This document shows positions 50,718-60,298 of a stretch of DNA of 64,000 bases, piece after piece. How positions within the stretch are numbered: position 1 is the stretch's first letter; each line of letters opens with the position of its first letter. The stretch comes from Nitrospira sp. UBA6493. GTDB lineage: Bacteria > Nitrospirota > Nitrospiria > Nitrospirales > Nitrospiraceae. The stretch spans positions 137,329-201,328 of the forward strand of contig DJMJ01000041.1 of the NCBI GenBank assembly GCA_002435325.1, read 5' to 3'. Both the position numbers and the translations under genes were made by a program. The notes beneath the pieces were generated by a model. That model was not told the DNA's origin. It ran no database searches and saw only the letters and a list, made by a program, of their open reading frames with translations.

Positions 50718-53700
50718 GTGTCACGCACACCATCCCCCGCACATGAATGGATTGTCCCGCTGGCGTCCGCGCTCGGCCGGACATCGGCCCGCCCCTGCGT
50801 GACCGGACTCCATGGCTCGACGGGAGCCTTCGCCCTCACCTGCCTCGCCAACGCACCGGCTATGGCGGAACGCCTGAACATTCCCTGGCTGATCGTGACG
50901 GCAGATAACGACGCCGCTGAACGGCTCTTCGCCGACCTCCGGTTTTGCCATCAACTGACCGGCGCGCCGGCCGACCGGGTCACGCTGTTTCCCCAATGGG
51001 AAACGCTGCCCTATGAGGCGACGGCGCCCCACGTCGGCTTGGTCGCCCGGCGCATGCAAACGCTGCAGCGCCTGCGCACCACGCCGGGCACGATCCTGGT
51101 GACATCGGTCGCCGCCCTCATGCAACGCCTGCTCCCGGTGAACGCCTGGACACAGGCCACTCTGCGGCTCACGCGCAACGGCACCATCGAACGGGAAGCG
51201 CTCACGAGCGGGCTGTTACGCCTGGGCTACCGGCGCGTCTCGGTCGTGGAAATTCCGGGTGAGTTCAGCATCCGCGGCGGATTAGTGGATATTTTTTCGA
51301 CGGCTTATGCCGATCCGCTCCGCATTGAATTTCTCGGCGACACGGTCGAAGCCATCCGCCTGTTCGACGCCGCCACGCAAACCTCCATGAGCAAATTGGA
51401 CGAAGCCTGGATTCTGCCGGCCCGGGAATACCTGCGCCCGGCCGATCTTCGGGACGCCTGTGCCCCGGTGGCACCAGACGCCGAGTGGCGCTCCCCGGAC
51501 CTCTATCCGCAAATGGGCACGCTCTTCGACTATTTCTCGACGGAACCGTTGCTGATCCTCGATCAGCCCGCGGCTCTGCAAGATACCTGCGTGAATCTTT
51601 GGGGGAAAATCGACGACGGCTATCTCCGTCACGGCGATCGGGACGCCGCGAATCCCTATCCCGCTCCCGACCGGCTGTTTATGGCATGGGACGAGTTCGA
51701 AATTCATGCGGCCGGATGGCCGACTCTCGCCCTGGAGCCGCTGACCCCGGCCGACGCCACATGGGAACCGGTATTTCCCTTTCCGGCACAGACCCCGGCG
51801 ACTGCGGGATTGGGTATCCGCGGCACACCCTTCAGCCAAACCCTGACCATCCTGAACCAGCTGCGCGACGCCCACCGCGTCGTCCTGATCGCGCGCAGCC
51901 ACGGCCAGGTCGAACGGCTGCTCGCCCTGCTCCGCGAACACGACCTTCCGGCGATGGAATGGCAGCCCTCCGCCTGGACCAGAACGGAGGCGGGGAAGCC
52001 GCCGTTCGCCGTCGTGCAGGGGGAACTGTCAGCCGGCTGGCTCTCCGGCGATCTCCGTCTTGCCCTGCTGACGGAAGAGGAACTCTTTGCGAAGGGCACG
52101 CGCCACAAGCCCCAGCCCAAGAGCAAGACCGCCACGTTTCTCTCGTCGCTCGAAGATCTCAACGTGGGCGATTATGTCGTCCATGTGCAGCACGGAATCG
52201 CGCGCTATCTGGGCCTGAAGCGGTTGATCGTCCAGGAGTTCGAAAGCGATTTTCTGATCTTGGAATTCGCCGGCAACGACACGCTGTACGTGCCGCTCGA
52301 CCGCCTCAGCCAGGTGCAGCGCTACAGCGGCGCCGAAGGACACGTGCCCCGTCTCGACCGGCTCGGCGGCACCAGCTGGGCCAAAACGACGGCCCGCGTC
52401 AAAAAAGACATCGAAGAAATGGCGCAGGATCTGATCGATCTCTATGCCAACCGTGAACTGGTGAAACGGGACAGCTACGGCGGCGCCAGCATGCTGTATC
52501 ACGAGTTTGAAGCGGCGTTCGAATATGAAGAGACGCCGGACCAATTGACCGCGATCAAGGACATCCTGCGGGACTTGGAATCGGGCAAACCGATGGATCG
52601 CCTCGTCTGCGGCGACGTCGGCTACGGGAAGACGGAAGTGGCCATGCGCGCGGCCTTCAAGGCCGTCGAAAGCGGACGCCAGGTGGCCGTGCTGGTTCCC
52701 ACCACGCTCCTCGCCCATCAACACTATGAGAACTTTGCAGAGCGGTTCGCGCCGTTTCCCGCCAAGGTCGCGGTGCTCTCCCGCATGCAATCACCGAAGG
52801 AGTCGAAAGTCACGCTGAACGAGCTCGCCTCTGGCGTCATCGATGTCGTCATCGGGACACACCGCTTGCTGCAAAAAAACATCGTGTTTAAAAACCTCGG
52901 CCTCGTCATCATCGATGAAGAGCAATGGTTCGGCGTCAAGCACAAGGAACGGCTGAAGCAGTTGCGCACGCAGGTCGATGTGCTGACCCTGACCGCCACG
53001 CCCATTCCGCGCACGCTGCAAATGGCGATGTCGAGCGTGCGGGACCTCTCGATCATCGACACGGCGCCGGCCGGACGACTCGCCATTCGCACCACGGTGA
53101 TCAAGTCGAACGACAAGACGATCCGAGACGCGATCCTCCGCGAGCTGGGCCGCGGCGGCCAAGTCTACTTCATCCACAACCGCGTGGAAACGATGCCGGC
53201 CACCGGCGCCTGGCTGCAGCAGTTGATCCCGGAGGCCCGCATCGTCATGGCCCACGGGCAGATGGATCCGACACTGCTCGAATCCATCATGCTGAAATTC
53301 GTCAAGCACGAAGCCGACATCCTGATCGCCTCCGCCATTATTCAGTCTGGCATCGACGTGCCCACGGCCAATACGATCATCGTCAATCGCGCCGATACCT
53401 TTGGCCTGGCCCAGCTCTATCAATTGCGCGGGCGCGTGGGCCGAGGCGGCGAACAGGCCTACGCCTACCTGCTCATCCCCGATGAAGGCCGGCTGTCGGA
53501 CGACGCCCAGAAACGGCTGATGGCCATTCAGCAGTTCACGGAACTCGGTTCCGGTTTCCGGATTGCCGCGGCGGACCTCGAAATCCGCGGCGCGGGCAAT
53601 CTGCTCGGCAAAGCGCAATCCGGGCACATCGCGGCCATCGGGCTCGACCTGTACATGACCATGGTGGAACAGGCCGTCCAACGGCTCAAAGGCCATGTGG

Positions 53701-54173
53701 TGGAAGAAGAGCCCGATCCGACCTTGCGGGTGCCGGTCTCCGCCTTCATTCCTGAAACCTATGTGGAAGACCCCCACCAGCGTCTCTCGTTTTACAAGCG
53801 CCTGAGCGGCTGCACGCAAGTCGGCGAGCTCGCGCTGTTGCACGGGGAAATCCAGGACCGGTACGGCGTGCCGCCGGAGCCGGTCGAACGGCTGCTGGAA
53901 GTCATGCAGCTGCGCGTCTTGGCCAAGCAGCTCAGACTCAGCTCCATCGACGTTACCCATCAGTCCGCCATCGTCACCTTACGCCCCAAGGCCTCGATTC
54001 CCGACTCCGCGATCCACGCGATGATGGACCGGCTCAAAAAGCGCCTGCGATTCATCTCGCCCGTCTCGTTCGAGATCCAAATGCCGCATGACGACTGGCA
54101 TGCCACTTTTGCAGAACTCAACACAACCTTGCAAAGCCTCGGACACTGTGATACCAACAAATCCACCAGATAA
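50718..54173 (+). CDS. mfd: Transcription-repair coupling factor
   Basis: DNA translocase that displaces RNA polymerase stalled at lesions and recruits UvrA. The 1151-residue product starts at GTG 50718. It has the UvrB-like N-terminal module, the RNA-polymerase-interacting domain (around residues 480-560, with GDYVVHVQHGIARYLGL), the helicase motor with Walker A GDVGYGKTEVA (residues 632-642), the DEEQ box at 733-736 in IIDEEQWFGVKHKE, motif III TATPIPRTLQMA, motif VI QLRGRVGRG and the translocation segment LEIRGAGNLLG. The C-terminal regulatory D7 domain is complete. It follows the adenylyltransferase closely and precedes the parvulin lipoprotein by 29 bp, so one operon is likely. Confidence 0.97.
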   Translation: MSRTPSPAHEWIVPLASALGRTSARPCVTGLHGSTGAFALTCLANAPAMAERLNIPWLIVTADNDAAERLFADLRFCHQLTGAPADRVTLFPQWETLPYEATAPHVGLVARRMQTLQRLRTTPGTILVTSVAALMQRLLPVNAWTQATLRLTRNGTIEREALTSGLLRLGYRRVSVVEIPGEFSIRGGLVDIFSTAYADPLRIEFLGDTVEAIRLFDAATQTSMSKLDEAWILPAREYLRPADLRDACAPVAPDAEWRSPDLYPQMGTLFDYFSTEPLLILDQPAALQDTCVNLWGKIDDGYLRHGDRDAANPYPAPDRLFMAWDEFEIHAAGWPTLALEPLTPADATWEPVFPFPAQTPATAGLGIRGTPFSQTLTILNQLRDAHRVVLIARSHGQVERLLALLREHDLPAMEWQPSAWTRTEAGKPPFAVVQGELSAGWLSGDLRLALLTEEELFAKGTRHKPQPKSKTATFLSSLEDLNVGDYVVHVQHGIARYLGLKRLIVQEFESDFLILEFAGNDTLYVPLDRLSQVQRYSGAEGHVPRLDRLGGTSWAKTTARVKKDIEEMAQDLIDLYANRELVKRDSYGGASMLYHEFEAAFEYEETPDQLTAIKDILRDLESGKPMDRLVCGDVGYGKTEVAMRAAFKAVESGRQVAVLVPTTLLAHQHYENFAERFAPFPAKVAVLSRMQSPKESKVTLNELASGVIDVVIGTHRLLQKNIVFKNLGLVIIDEEQWFGVKHKERLKQLRTQVDVLTLTATPIPRTLQMAMSSVRDLSIIDTAPAGRLAIRTTVIKSNDKTIRDAILRELGRGGQVYFIHNRVETMPATGAWLQQLIPEARIVMAHGQMDPTLLESIMLKFVKHEADILIASAIIQSGIDVPTANTIIVNRADTFGLAQLYQLRGRVGRGGEQAYAYLLIPDEGRLSDDAQKRLMAIQQFTELGSGFRIAAADLEIRGAGNLLGKAQSGHIAAIGLDLYMTMVEQAVQRLKGHVVEEEPDPTLRVPVSAFIPETYVEDPHQRLSFYKRLSGCTQVGELALLHGEIQDRYGVPPEPVERLLEVMQLRVLAKQLRLSSIDVTHQSAIVTLRPKASIPDSAIHAMMDRLKKRLRFISPVSFEIQMPHDDWHATFAELNTTLQSLGHCDTNKSTR

Positions 54174-54202
54174 AATTATACGAAAAAGGCCTACTCCATC
54201 CC

Positions 54203-55105
54203 GTGATGATACAACACGTTAGAAAATTGCTTCCACTTCCCGGTACCTATTTATCGGTCGGCCTCGCCGGCCTGCTCGGCAGCGCCCTCTGGCTGCTGGC
54301 CGGCTGCGCGCCGCCACAAGACGAAGCCGTGCTTGCCCTCGTGAACGGCCGCACCATCACCCAAGTGGAATTCGACATCCGCTGGAATGAGCTTTCCGAA
54401 GCCACGCGCGCCCGGTACAACAAAGAGGGCGGCAAACGCCGCTTCCTTGACGAATTGATCACGCGCGAGCTGCTGATGCAGGAAGCCCGGCGCCAGGGCC
54501 TCGACCAGAACGATGATATTCGCGACCGCACCCAGCGCTACAAAGAACAACTGATTCTCGACGAGCTCTTGAAAGAGCGGCTCCGCGAAAAAGTGGAGCT
54601 GACCCCGGCCGAACTGGCAGCCTATTACGACAAACATGCCAATGAACTGCTGGCGCCGCTGAAAGTCCAAGTCTCGCAAATGCTGCTGTCCAACCTGCCG
54701 GCCGCGAGGGACTTGAAGAAGCAAGTCGAAGCCGGAGGCGACTTCGCCAAATTTGCACAACGCTATTCCATCGACCAAAAAACCAAAGCGAAAGGCGGGG
54801 ACCTGGGGCCCTACGGGAAAAGCGTGCTCGATCCGGACGTCGATGCCGTGGTCCACACGCTGAAGCCCGGCGTGGTCAGCGAGCCGATCAAAACCGAAGC
54901 CGGCTATTACCTGGTCAAAGTGAGCCCGCTCGACCAGGAAACCATCCAGGCCGATTTCGCCACACGCGAGCGCCTCCGCCAGGAATTGCTGGCCGACAAG
55001 CGGCGCAAACGATTCGAAGACGTCATTAACGATATCCGCATGAAAGCCACCGTGCGCCTTGCCGAGGGCTCCCGCTACATCGCCGAAGACACGGGCGCTC
55101 CCTGA
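54203..55105 (+). CDS. Parvulin-type peptidyl-prolyl isomerase lipoprotein
   Basis: Envelope chaperone with a PpiC-type rotamase domain, 300 residues. A lipobox LLAGC follows a long hydrophobic segment (SVGLAGLLGSALWLLAG), so the mature protein is lipid-anchored. The N-terminal SurA-like helical part (DEAVLALVNGRTITQVEFDIRWNEL) precedes the isomerase domain, about residues 155-250 (VSQMLLSN, FAKFAQRYSIDQKTKAKGGDLG, given in part; VVSEPIKTEAGYYLVKV). It is followed by the SurA-like gene and probably co-acts in outer-membrane protein folding. Start is GTG 54203 or ATG 54206. Confidence 0.88.
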   Translation: MMIQHVRKLLPLPGTYLSVGLAGLLGSALWLLAGCAPPQDEAVLALVNGRTITQVEFDIRWNELSEATRARYNKEGGKRRFLDELITRELLMQEARRQGLDQNDDIRDRTQRYKEQLILDELLKERLREKVELTPAELAAYYDKHANELLAPLKVQVSQMLLSNLPAARDLKKQVEAGGDFAKFAQRYSIDQKTKAKGGDLGPYGKSVLDPDVDAVVHTLKPGVVSEPIKTEAGYYLVKVSPLDQETIQADFATRERLRQELLADKRRKRFEDVINDIRMKATVRLAEGSRYIAEDTGAP

Positions 55106-55293
55106 CAGAGGCCTGAAAAGTTTCCCCGCGGAGCCAAGTCCAGCCTCCCGTATGCCCTGCGGCGAGCTCGAGATCATATCCCAGAGTTTTTCTACAGCCT
55201 GCGTCTACGCCCCCTGCGACTCTCCTCAAGCCCTCCCGGTTCGTGTACAATCCGCGGATGCTTCGTCCGCGCCACGCTGAGGAGACCGGTACC

Positions 55294-56265
55294 GTGCGTC
55301 ACATGCGATGGGTCCAGAGAATATATTCGCCTCTCCTATCGGGCCTACTGGCCTTTCTCTGGCTCGCACCGGCTTCCCCGATCCTGGCTGCGATGCAGCT
55401 CGAGGACCGCATTGTCGCCGTCGTGAACTCCGATCTCATCATGTTGTCGGACGTCAAACGGGAACTTGCCCCTGAACAGGACCGCCTGAGGAAATACCAC
55501 CAGGGTGACGAATTGGCCCAGCGGCTCAAGATGGCCGAATACATGGCCCTGACTAAAATGATCGAACGGCGCCTGCAGCTTCAGGAAGCCAAGAGCAAAA
55601 GCGTGGACGTGTCGGATCAAGAGGTCAAACAGGCGATCCAGCAGATGAAGCAGCAGGGAGAGAAGGTGGACGAAGCCGATCCGTTGACTTTTCAAAACGT
55701 TCGGGATCAGCTCATCCTTCTCCGGGTGGTCGACCGCGAAATCCGCCACAACGTGATGGTGGGCGAAACGGAACTAAAACGCTATTATCAAGAACACCGG
55801 GACCGCTTTGCCCTCCCCGAAGAATACACACTGAGCCAGATTCTCATTCAACCCCGCTCGGCCGACGGCGCAGCCGAAGCGCTGGAGAAGGCGCGCATCG
55901 CCTTGGCGGATCTCAAACGCGGCGAGAAGTTCGAGGATGTCGCGTTGCATTATTCGGATGGACTGAACGCGTCGCGGGGCGGGCGGCTCGGTCTCGTCCG
56001 GCAGGGAGAGCTGACGCCCGCCATCGAACGCGCGATCTCGCCGCTCGTGCCGGGGGGAATTTCCGACATCGTGGAAACCGCCGAAGGGTTTCACATCGTC
56101 CGCGTCGACGAGAAAACTCCCAAACAGTTCCGGCCCTTTGACGAAGTGAAGTTTGAAATTCAGGCGCTGGTGTTTCAGCAAAAGAGCGAGGATGTCTTCC
56201 AGTCCTGGCTGGTGAATCTCAAAAACAAAGCCTATATCGAAATCAAGTTTTCGCCCAATCCCTGA
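55294..56265 (+). CDS. surA: Periplasmic chaperone / peptidyl-prolyl isomerase SurA-like
   Basis: Periplasmic folding factor for outer-membrane proteins. From the GTG at 55294, with GAGGAG upstream, the 323-residue product has a signal peptide (YSPLLSGLLAFLWLAPASPILAAM, given in part), the SurA N-terminal domain starting LEDRIVAVVNSDLIMLSDVKREL (given in part), and one parvulin domain (TLSQILIQPRS; FEDVALHYSDG; ISDIVETAEGFHIVRVDEK). E. coli SurA has two parvulin domains; here there is one. An upstream ATG at 55258 is close to a TACAAT box and an ATG at 55303 is also possible. Its end overlaps the convergent engB by 23 bp. Confidence 0.85.
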   Translation: MRHMRWVQRIYSPLLSGLLAFLWLAPASPILAAMQLEDRIVAVVNSDLIMLSDVKRELAPEQDRLRKYHQGDELAQRLKMAEYMALTKMIERRLQLQEAKSKSVDVSDQEVKQAIQQMKQQGEKVDEADPLTFQNVRDQLILLRVVDREIRHNVMVGETELKRYYQEHRDRFALPEEYTLSQILIQPRSADGAAEALEKARIALADLKRGEKFEDVALHYSDGLNASRGGRLGLVRQGELTPAIERAISPLVPGGISDIVETAEGFHIVRVDEKTPKQFRPFDEVKFEIQALVFQQKSEDVFQSWLVNLKNKAYIEIKFSPNP

Positions 56266-56845
56266 GAACGCCCCAGAGATGATCCCGCCCCTCTCCGGTC
56301 ACAATGGAATAGGGAATCAGCATCTGCCCTTCCGGCAACGCCAGTTCGCGATGCGTGTCGCGGAGCGTACGGACCCGCTCGCTCGGCTTGAGCTTATCGA
56401 CTTTCGTCGCCACCACCAGCGGATCGCGCCCGATGGACCGCAGCCAGGCGACCGTCTGACGATCCTGTTCGGTTACCACCCGGCTTTCGACCAGCTGCAC
56501 CACGCCAAGCAGCGACGGTTGTTCCGACAGGTATGAATCGATCAGCGGTCCCCATTCGGCCCGGATCGACTTAGAAACTCTGGCAAAGCCATACCCCGGC
56601 AAGTCCACCAGATAAAACTTCGCCAAGCCGGGGTCCGAGGTCGTGATCAAGAACAAATTCACGGCTCTGGTTTTCCCCGGCGTCCGGCTGACTTTAGCAA
56701 GACCCTTCCGATTCAGCAGCGAATTGATCAGGGAGGACTTCCCGACGTTCGACCGGCCGACAATGGCAATCTCGGGAATATCGCCTTGAGGAAAATGTTC
56801 TGGGGCCACGCAACTTTTGATAAACTCAGCCGAAAGAATTTTCAT
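56243..56845 (-). CDS. engB: Ribosome-biogenesis GTP-binding protein YsxC/EngB
   Basis: GTPase needed for 50S ribosomal subunit assembly, 200 residues from the ATG at 56845. Motifs: G1 GRSNVGKSSL, G2 TPGKTRAVN, G3 DLPGYGFA and G4 ATKVDKLK. The circular order SRTPGKTRAVNLF and YGFARVSKSIRAEWGPLI are family specific. ATG at 56860 is an alternative start; longer frames run into mtgA's upstream region. It is divergent from mtgA (86 bp between starts). Confidence 0.94.
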   Translation of the reverse strand: MKILSAEFIKSCVAPEHFPQGDIPEIAIVGRSNVGKSSLINSLLNRKGLAKVSRTPGKTRAVNLFLITTSDPGLAKFYLVDLPGYGFARVSKSIRAEWGPLIDSYLSEQPSLLGVVQLVESRVVTEQDRQTVAWLRSIGRDPLVVATKVDKLKPSERVRTLRDTHRELALPEGQMLIPYSIVTGEGRDHLWGVLRDWAKT

Positions 56846-56929
56846 GGTCGTCTCATACATGGAAGGCCGACGAATTCCGGCCCATACCCTGTGACACACT
56901 AACAGAACGACGATCGAGAAACACCCCCT

Positions 56930-57664
56930 ATGGCGAAGCCAACCAGCCGCCGGACCTTTGCGCGCCTCCTGCTATGGGTCATCCTGTTGATCGGGATCCC
57001 GTTGAGCCTGCTCGCCTTTTCCTGGCTGCTCACGCTCCCGGATGTCTCCGCCCTCGCCACAAAGAATCCCGGTCCGACGGCGCTCATGGAGCATCGCCAG
57101 GAAATAAGCCGTGCGGAACACCGCCCGGTTTCACGACAGTGGACCTGGGTGCCGCTCACGCGGATTTCCCCGCATCTGCAACACGCGGTGATCGCGGCCG
57201 AAGACGCCTCCTTCTTCATTCACGAAGGCTTCGATTGGGAAGGCATCAAGGACGCGGCCATGCACAATCTGGAAGCGGGCGAGCTGAAGCGAGGCGGCAG
57301 CACCATCACCCAGCAGCTGGCGAAGAATCTCTACTTGTCATCTGAACGGTCGATGCTGCGCAAGGCGCGCGAGGCGCTGATTACGCGCTCGCTCGAACAC
57401 CACCTGACCAAGGAACGGATTCTCGAACTCTATTTGAACGTCGCCGAATGGGGAAACGGCGTGTATGGCGCGGAAGCGGCGGCCCGCCATCATTTCGGCA
57501 AATCGGCGCAGGAACTGACGCCCGACGAAGCAGCCTGGCTGGCGGCCATCCTTCCCTCTCCCAGGCGCTACGACCCGCTCCGTAAAACGACCTCGCTGAC
57601 CAAGCGGCATCTGCGCATTGCGAGGAGCATGAACAAGATCCCGACCATCTCTTCGGGGCGTTGA
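56930..57664 (+). CDS. mtgA: Monofunctional biosynthetic peptidoglycan transglycosylase
   Basis: Membrane-anchored GT51 transglycosylase that polymerises lipid II glycan strands. The 244-residue product has one N-terminal transmembrane helix (LLLWVILLIGIPLSLLAFSWLL, given in part), the catalytic Glu in IAAEDASFFIHEGFDWEG, RGGSTITQQLAKNLYL, and the second Glu region ELYLNVAEWGNGVYGAEAAARHHF (given in part). No transpeptidase domain follows, which defines the MtgA type. The gene is monocistronic: engB diverges and the next gene converges. Confidence 0.94.
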   Translation: MAKPTSRRTFARLLLWVILLIGIPLSLLAFSWLLTLPDVSALATKNPGPTALMEHRQEISRAEHRPVSRQWTWVPLTRISPHLQHAVIAAEDASFFIHEGFDWEGIKDAAMHNLEAGELKRGGSTITQQLAKNLYLSSERSMLRKAREALITRSLEHHLTKERILELYLNVAEWGNGVYGAEAAARHHFGKSAQELTPDEAAWLAAILPSPRRYDPLRKTTSLTKRHLRIARSMNKIPTISSGR

Positions 57665-57692
57665 GGATGTGACCGGAACAGGCGAGGAATCG

Positions 57693-58625
57693 TCAAAACC
57701 GATCTTTCACAACCGGCCTTCCCTTCCCATCCCACCAGCCCGCCGCCATGCGGGGTGTCACGTGATGGATGGCGAAGCGGCCGTCCGGCGCGATGACCAA
57801 TGTACCGGCGGCTCCATCGATTCTGGTCACCAGCTTGCGCAGCACCGCGCGAGCGGCCATGGCCGGACTCATGCCTCGCTCCAGCCGATCGCAGATGTCC
57901 TTCGCAACAGCAATCCGGATGATCCCTTCCCCCAACCCTGTCATCGACACGGCGCCGCTCACATTGTCGGCATAGACGCCGCAGCCGATGATCGGCGTGT
58001 CGCCCACGCGTCCCGGCAACATCAAATCGATTCCCCCGGTAGAGGCTCCGGCAGCAACCGTCCCTGTCCGGTCCAGCGCGACCGCGCCGACCGTTTCTTT
58101 CCCGGCCCGCTCGCGCAAGACCAGGCCGCCCGAAGTCATCGCGCGATAGAGCTGCAAGGTCTTCGGAGCCAGGGCACGCGTCATCGTCGTCTTGCGCACC
58201 GCATGGCCCGATGGCCGGCGCGGCTGCCGTTCCAGCTGGAAATGTCTCGCAAAGGCTGACGCGGGCTTCCCGACGAGCAGCACGTGAGACGTTTGTTCCA
58301 TCACCAAACGCGCCGCGGAAATCGGATGGACGATCCCTTCGATCGACGCCACAGCCCCGGCCAACAGCTCCTGCCCTTCCATGATCGAGGCATCCATGCG
58401 CCGCACTCCGTCAAGCTGCACATGCGAGCCCCTGCCGGCATTGAAGAGGCCGCTCTGCTCCAAGACGCCGATAGTCTGTTCGACGGCGGTAAGCGCGGAG
58501 GCGCCCCGATCCAACAAGTGGTAACCGATCTGCAACGCGGCGGTGAGACAGTCTGCCTGCACGGCGGTCATCCGGCGGAGACCGGCTCCGCCGTGCGCGA
58601 GAAGAAGGGGACGGACAGGCTTCAA
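57693..58625 (-). CDS. Isoaspartyl peptidase / type III L-asparaginase
   Basis: Ntn-hydrolase of the plant-type asparaginase (Asparaginase_2) family, 310 residues, made as a proenzyme that cuts itself. The N-terminus LLAHGGAG is family specific. The cleavage and catalytic Thr lies in AGKETVGAVALDRTG, where most members have HGTVG; Gly before Thr is replaced by Glu, so self-processing may be altered. Downstream GASTGGIDLMLPGRVGDTPIIGCGVYAD (given in part, STGGI and PGRVGDTPIIGCG) is intact. It would split isoaspartyl dipeptides from protein damage. It overlaps the upstream gene by 4 bp (ATGA). Confidence 0.9.
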   Translation of the reverse strand: MKPVRPLLLAHGGAGLRRMTAVQADCLTAALQIGYHLLDRGASALTAVEQTIGVLEQSGLFNAGRGSHVQLDGVRRMDASIMEGQELLAGAVASIEGIVHPISAARLVMEQTSHVLLVGKPASAFARHFQLERQPRRPSGHAVRKTTMTRALAPKTLQLYRAMTSGGLVLRERAGKETVGAVALDRTGTVAAGASTGGIDLMLPGRVGDTPIIGCGVYADNVSGAVSMTGLGEGIIRIAVAKDICDRLERGMSPAMAARAVLRKLVTRIDGAAGTLVIAPDGRFAIHHVTPRMAAGWWDGKGRPVVKDRF

Positions 58626-59188
58626 TTGAGCAACAAATCCCTCGCCCGTTGATAGGCGGGATCCTGCATGCGGTCCAGATTGGACCGGACAAACCCCAAC
58701 CCGGTCACACAGAGCTCGAAATTCTCTGAGAGCTTGCGGAACAAGGGCGGATCGATCTCAGACCCATGATCGCCGATCTGCCCCACAATGCCGTAGGAGC
58801 GTTTGCCGGCCTTCACATAATCCACGAGGAAATCCTTGTGATAGATCATGCCCGCCGATTTCAAACGGCGCAAATACTCCGGAAAGAGCCCGGCCATGAA
58901 CAAGGTGAAATCCCCGATATGCCGGTGCACATCACGCTCGCGTTCGAGCGACTGGGCATCGAGCAGGACTTCGGATTCATACAACAGATCGACGACGGTC
59001 TCCACCGGCTTCTCCTGCCGGTCGCGGATCTTATAGAGCTCATCGGCGGAGGTAAAGTCGACGAGGAGATTGGACACATAGCTGGTCACATTGAGATCAG
59101 GCCAGCCGAGATGTTCGGTAAAACTGCGCTCCGTGAGCGCTCCGAAGAACTGCCGGAGAGGATGCTGCGGAGATACGCTTGTTCCCAT
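58622..59188 (-). CDS. Conserved protein of unknown function
   Basis: A 188-residue soluble protein, probably mostly helical, starting at ATG 59188. Segments HLGWPDLNVTSYVSNLLVDFTS, LYESEVLLDAQSLERERDVHRHIGDFTLFMAGLFPEYLRR (in parts) and GKRSYGIVGQ suggest a helical bundle; HRHIGDFTLFMAGLFPEYL has the look of a metal or nucleotide-binding helix, but I know no family. It overlaps the asparaginase gene by 4 bp and must be co-transcribed with it. A 118-bp gap before dtd holds nothing recognised. Confidence 0.7.
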   Translation of the reverse strand: MGTSVSPQHPLRQFFGALTERSFTEHLGWPDLNVTSYVSNLLVDFTSADELYKIRDRQEKPVETVVDLLYESEVLLDAQSLERERDVHRHIGDFTLFMAGLFPEYLRRLKSAGMIYHKDFLVDYVKAGKRSYGIVGQIGDHGSEIDPPLFRKLSENFELCVTGLGFVRSNLDRMQDPAYQRARDLLLN

Positions 59189-59306
59189 GCGCCACCTCTT
59201 ACAACATGAAAACCACTTGCCCAGACTATACCAAATCTACACCCCGAGCCGACGGCTGTCTTCTTAATAGTTCTATCGGTCCGCCATGTCCAGACTTGAG
59301 CCCTCT

Positions 59307-59762
59307 TTACGGCGACGGCCTGCCCCGGCTGTCGAGCGTGAAGGTGACCGGTCCGTCATTCACAAGTTCGACCTTCATATGGGCGGCAAACACCCCGGTT
59401 TCGACGGGCATCCCTAAGGCCCGCAGGTCCGCCGCCACCTGTTCATAGAGGCGCTTGGCTTCGTCGGGAGGCGCCGCCTCGTCGAAACTGGGGCGGCGGC
59501 CATTCGTTGTGCGGCCCAGCAGAGTGAACTGCGAGACCAGCAGAATCGACCCGCCGACATCCACCAGCGACCGGTTCATCTTCCCTTGCTCATCCGAAAA
59601 GATCCGGAAGGTCCGGAGCTTTTCGACGAGGTAGCGGCCATCCGCCTCCCCGTCACCCTTGGCCACGCCCAAGAACACCAGCAATCCCGTCCCAATCTTC
59701 CCGACGACCGTCCCATCGACTTCAACCGAGGCGCTCGTGACCCGCTGAAAAATCGCTTTCAT
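59307..59762 (-). CDS. dtd: D-aminoacyl-tRNA deacylase
   Basis: Removes D-amino acids wrongly loaded on tRNA, 151 residues. It starts MKAIFQRVTSASVEVDG, has the catalytic SQFTLLG motif and the C-terminal GP motif in LVNDGPVTFTLDS, which is the cross-subunit Gly-Pro motif of the DTD family. It starts 3 bp after the stop of the ogt gene and is therefore the third gene of a murJ-ogt-dtd unit. Confidence 0.95.
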   Translation of the reverse strand: MKAIFQRVTSASVEVDGTVVGKIGTGLLVFLGVAKGDGEADGRYLVEKLRTFRIFSDEQGKMNRSLVDVGGSILLVSQFTLLGRTTNGRRPSFDEAAPPDEAKRLYEQVAADLRALGMPVETGVFAAHMKVELVNDGPVTFTLDSRGRPSP

Positions 59763-59765
59763 CGA

Positions 59766-60290
59766 TCACGTCCGCCCGCGTTGCAGCTGCGCCAGCGTGC
59801 CTTCGAGCGTAAGCAGCTTGCGCTTCGTCGGCAGTCCGCCGGAAAACCCGCCCAGCGTCGCATCCTGCGCGACGATCCGATGGCAGGGCACCACGATCGG
59901 CAGCGGATTGGCTCCCACCGCATTGCCGACCGCGCGGGCATACTGCGGCCCCCCCACGCGCGCGGCTACCCATTGATAGGAACGGAGCTTGGCATAGGGG
60001 ACATTCAACAGCGTCCGCCACACCTTGCGTTGAAAGGCCGTGCCGCTGGAGAAATCGAGCGGAAGATCAAACTCCTGCCGTGCTCCCTCCAGATATTCCG
60101 TGAGTTGCTGCTGCGCGGCCTTCAGCCGGGCTGTCGCCTCGAGCACAAACGGCTCAGCGGACTGTATGCGCAACGAGGCTTCCGCCGCCTTCTTTGATGG
60201 CTTCGGCAACGCGATGCCGTCAAGACCTTTGTCAGTCTCCGAAATCCCCATGCAGCCCCAAGGGGACTGAAACACAATCGCTCGTCGCAT
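59766..60290 (-). CDS. ogt: Methylated-DNA-protein-cysteine S-methyltransferase
   Basis: Suicide DNA-repair protein that takes the methyl group from O6-methylguanine. From the ATG at 60290 it has 174 residues. The N-terminal domain reads QSPWGCMGISETDKGL. The DNA-binding domain has FQRKVWRTLLNVPYAKLRSYQWVA, given in part, and the acceptor Cys136 in IVVPCHRIV, followed by GGFSGGLPTKRKLL. The frame extends to 60446 without a good start and overlaps murJ, so 60290 is used. It starts 8 bp after the stop of murJ. Confidence 0.94.
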   Translation of the reverse strand: MRRAIVFQSPWGCMGISETDKGLDGIALPKPSKKAAEASLRIQSAEPFVLEATARLKAAQQQLTEYLEGARQEFDLPLDFSSGTAFQRKVWRTLLNVPYAKLRSYQWVAARVGGPQYARAVGNAVGANPLPIVVPCHRIVAQDATLGGFSGGLPTKRKLLTLEGTLAQLQRGRT

Positions 60291-60298
60291 ATCCGTCC

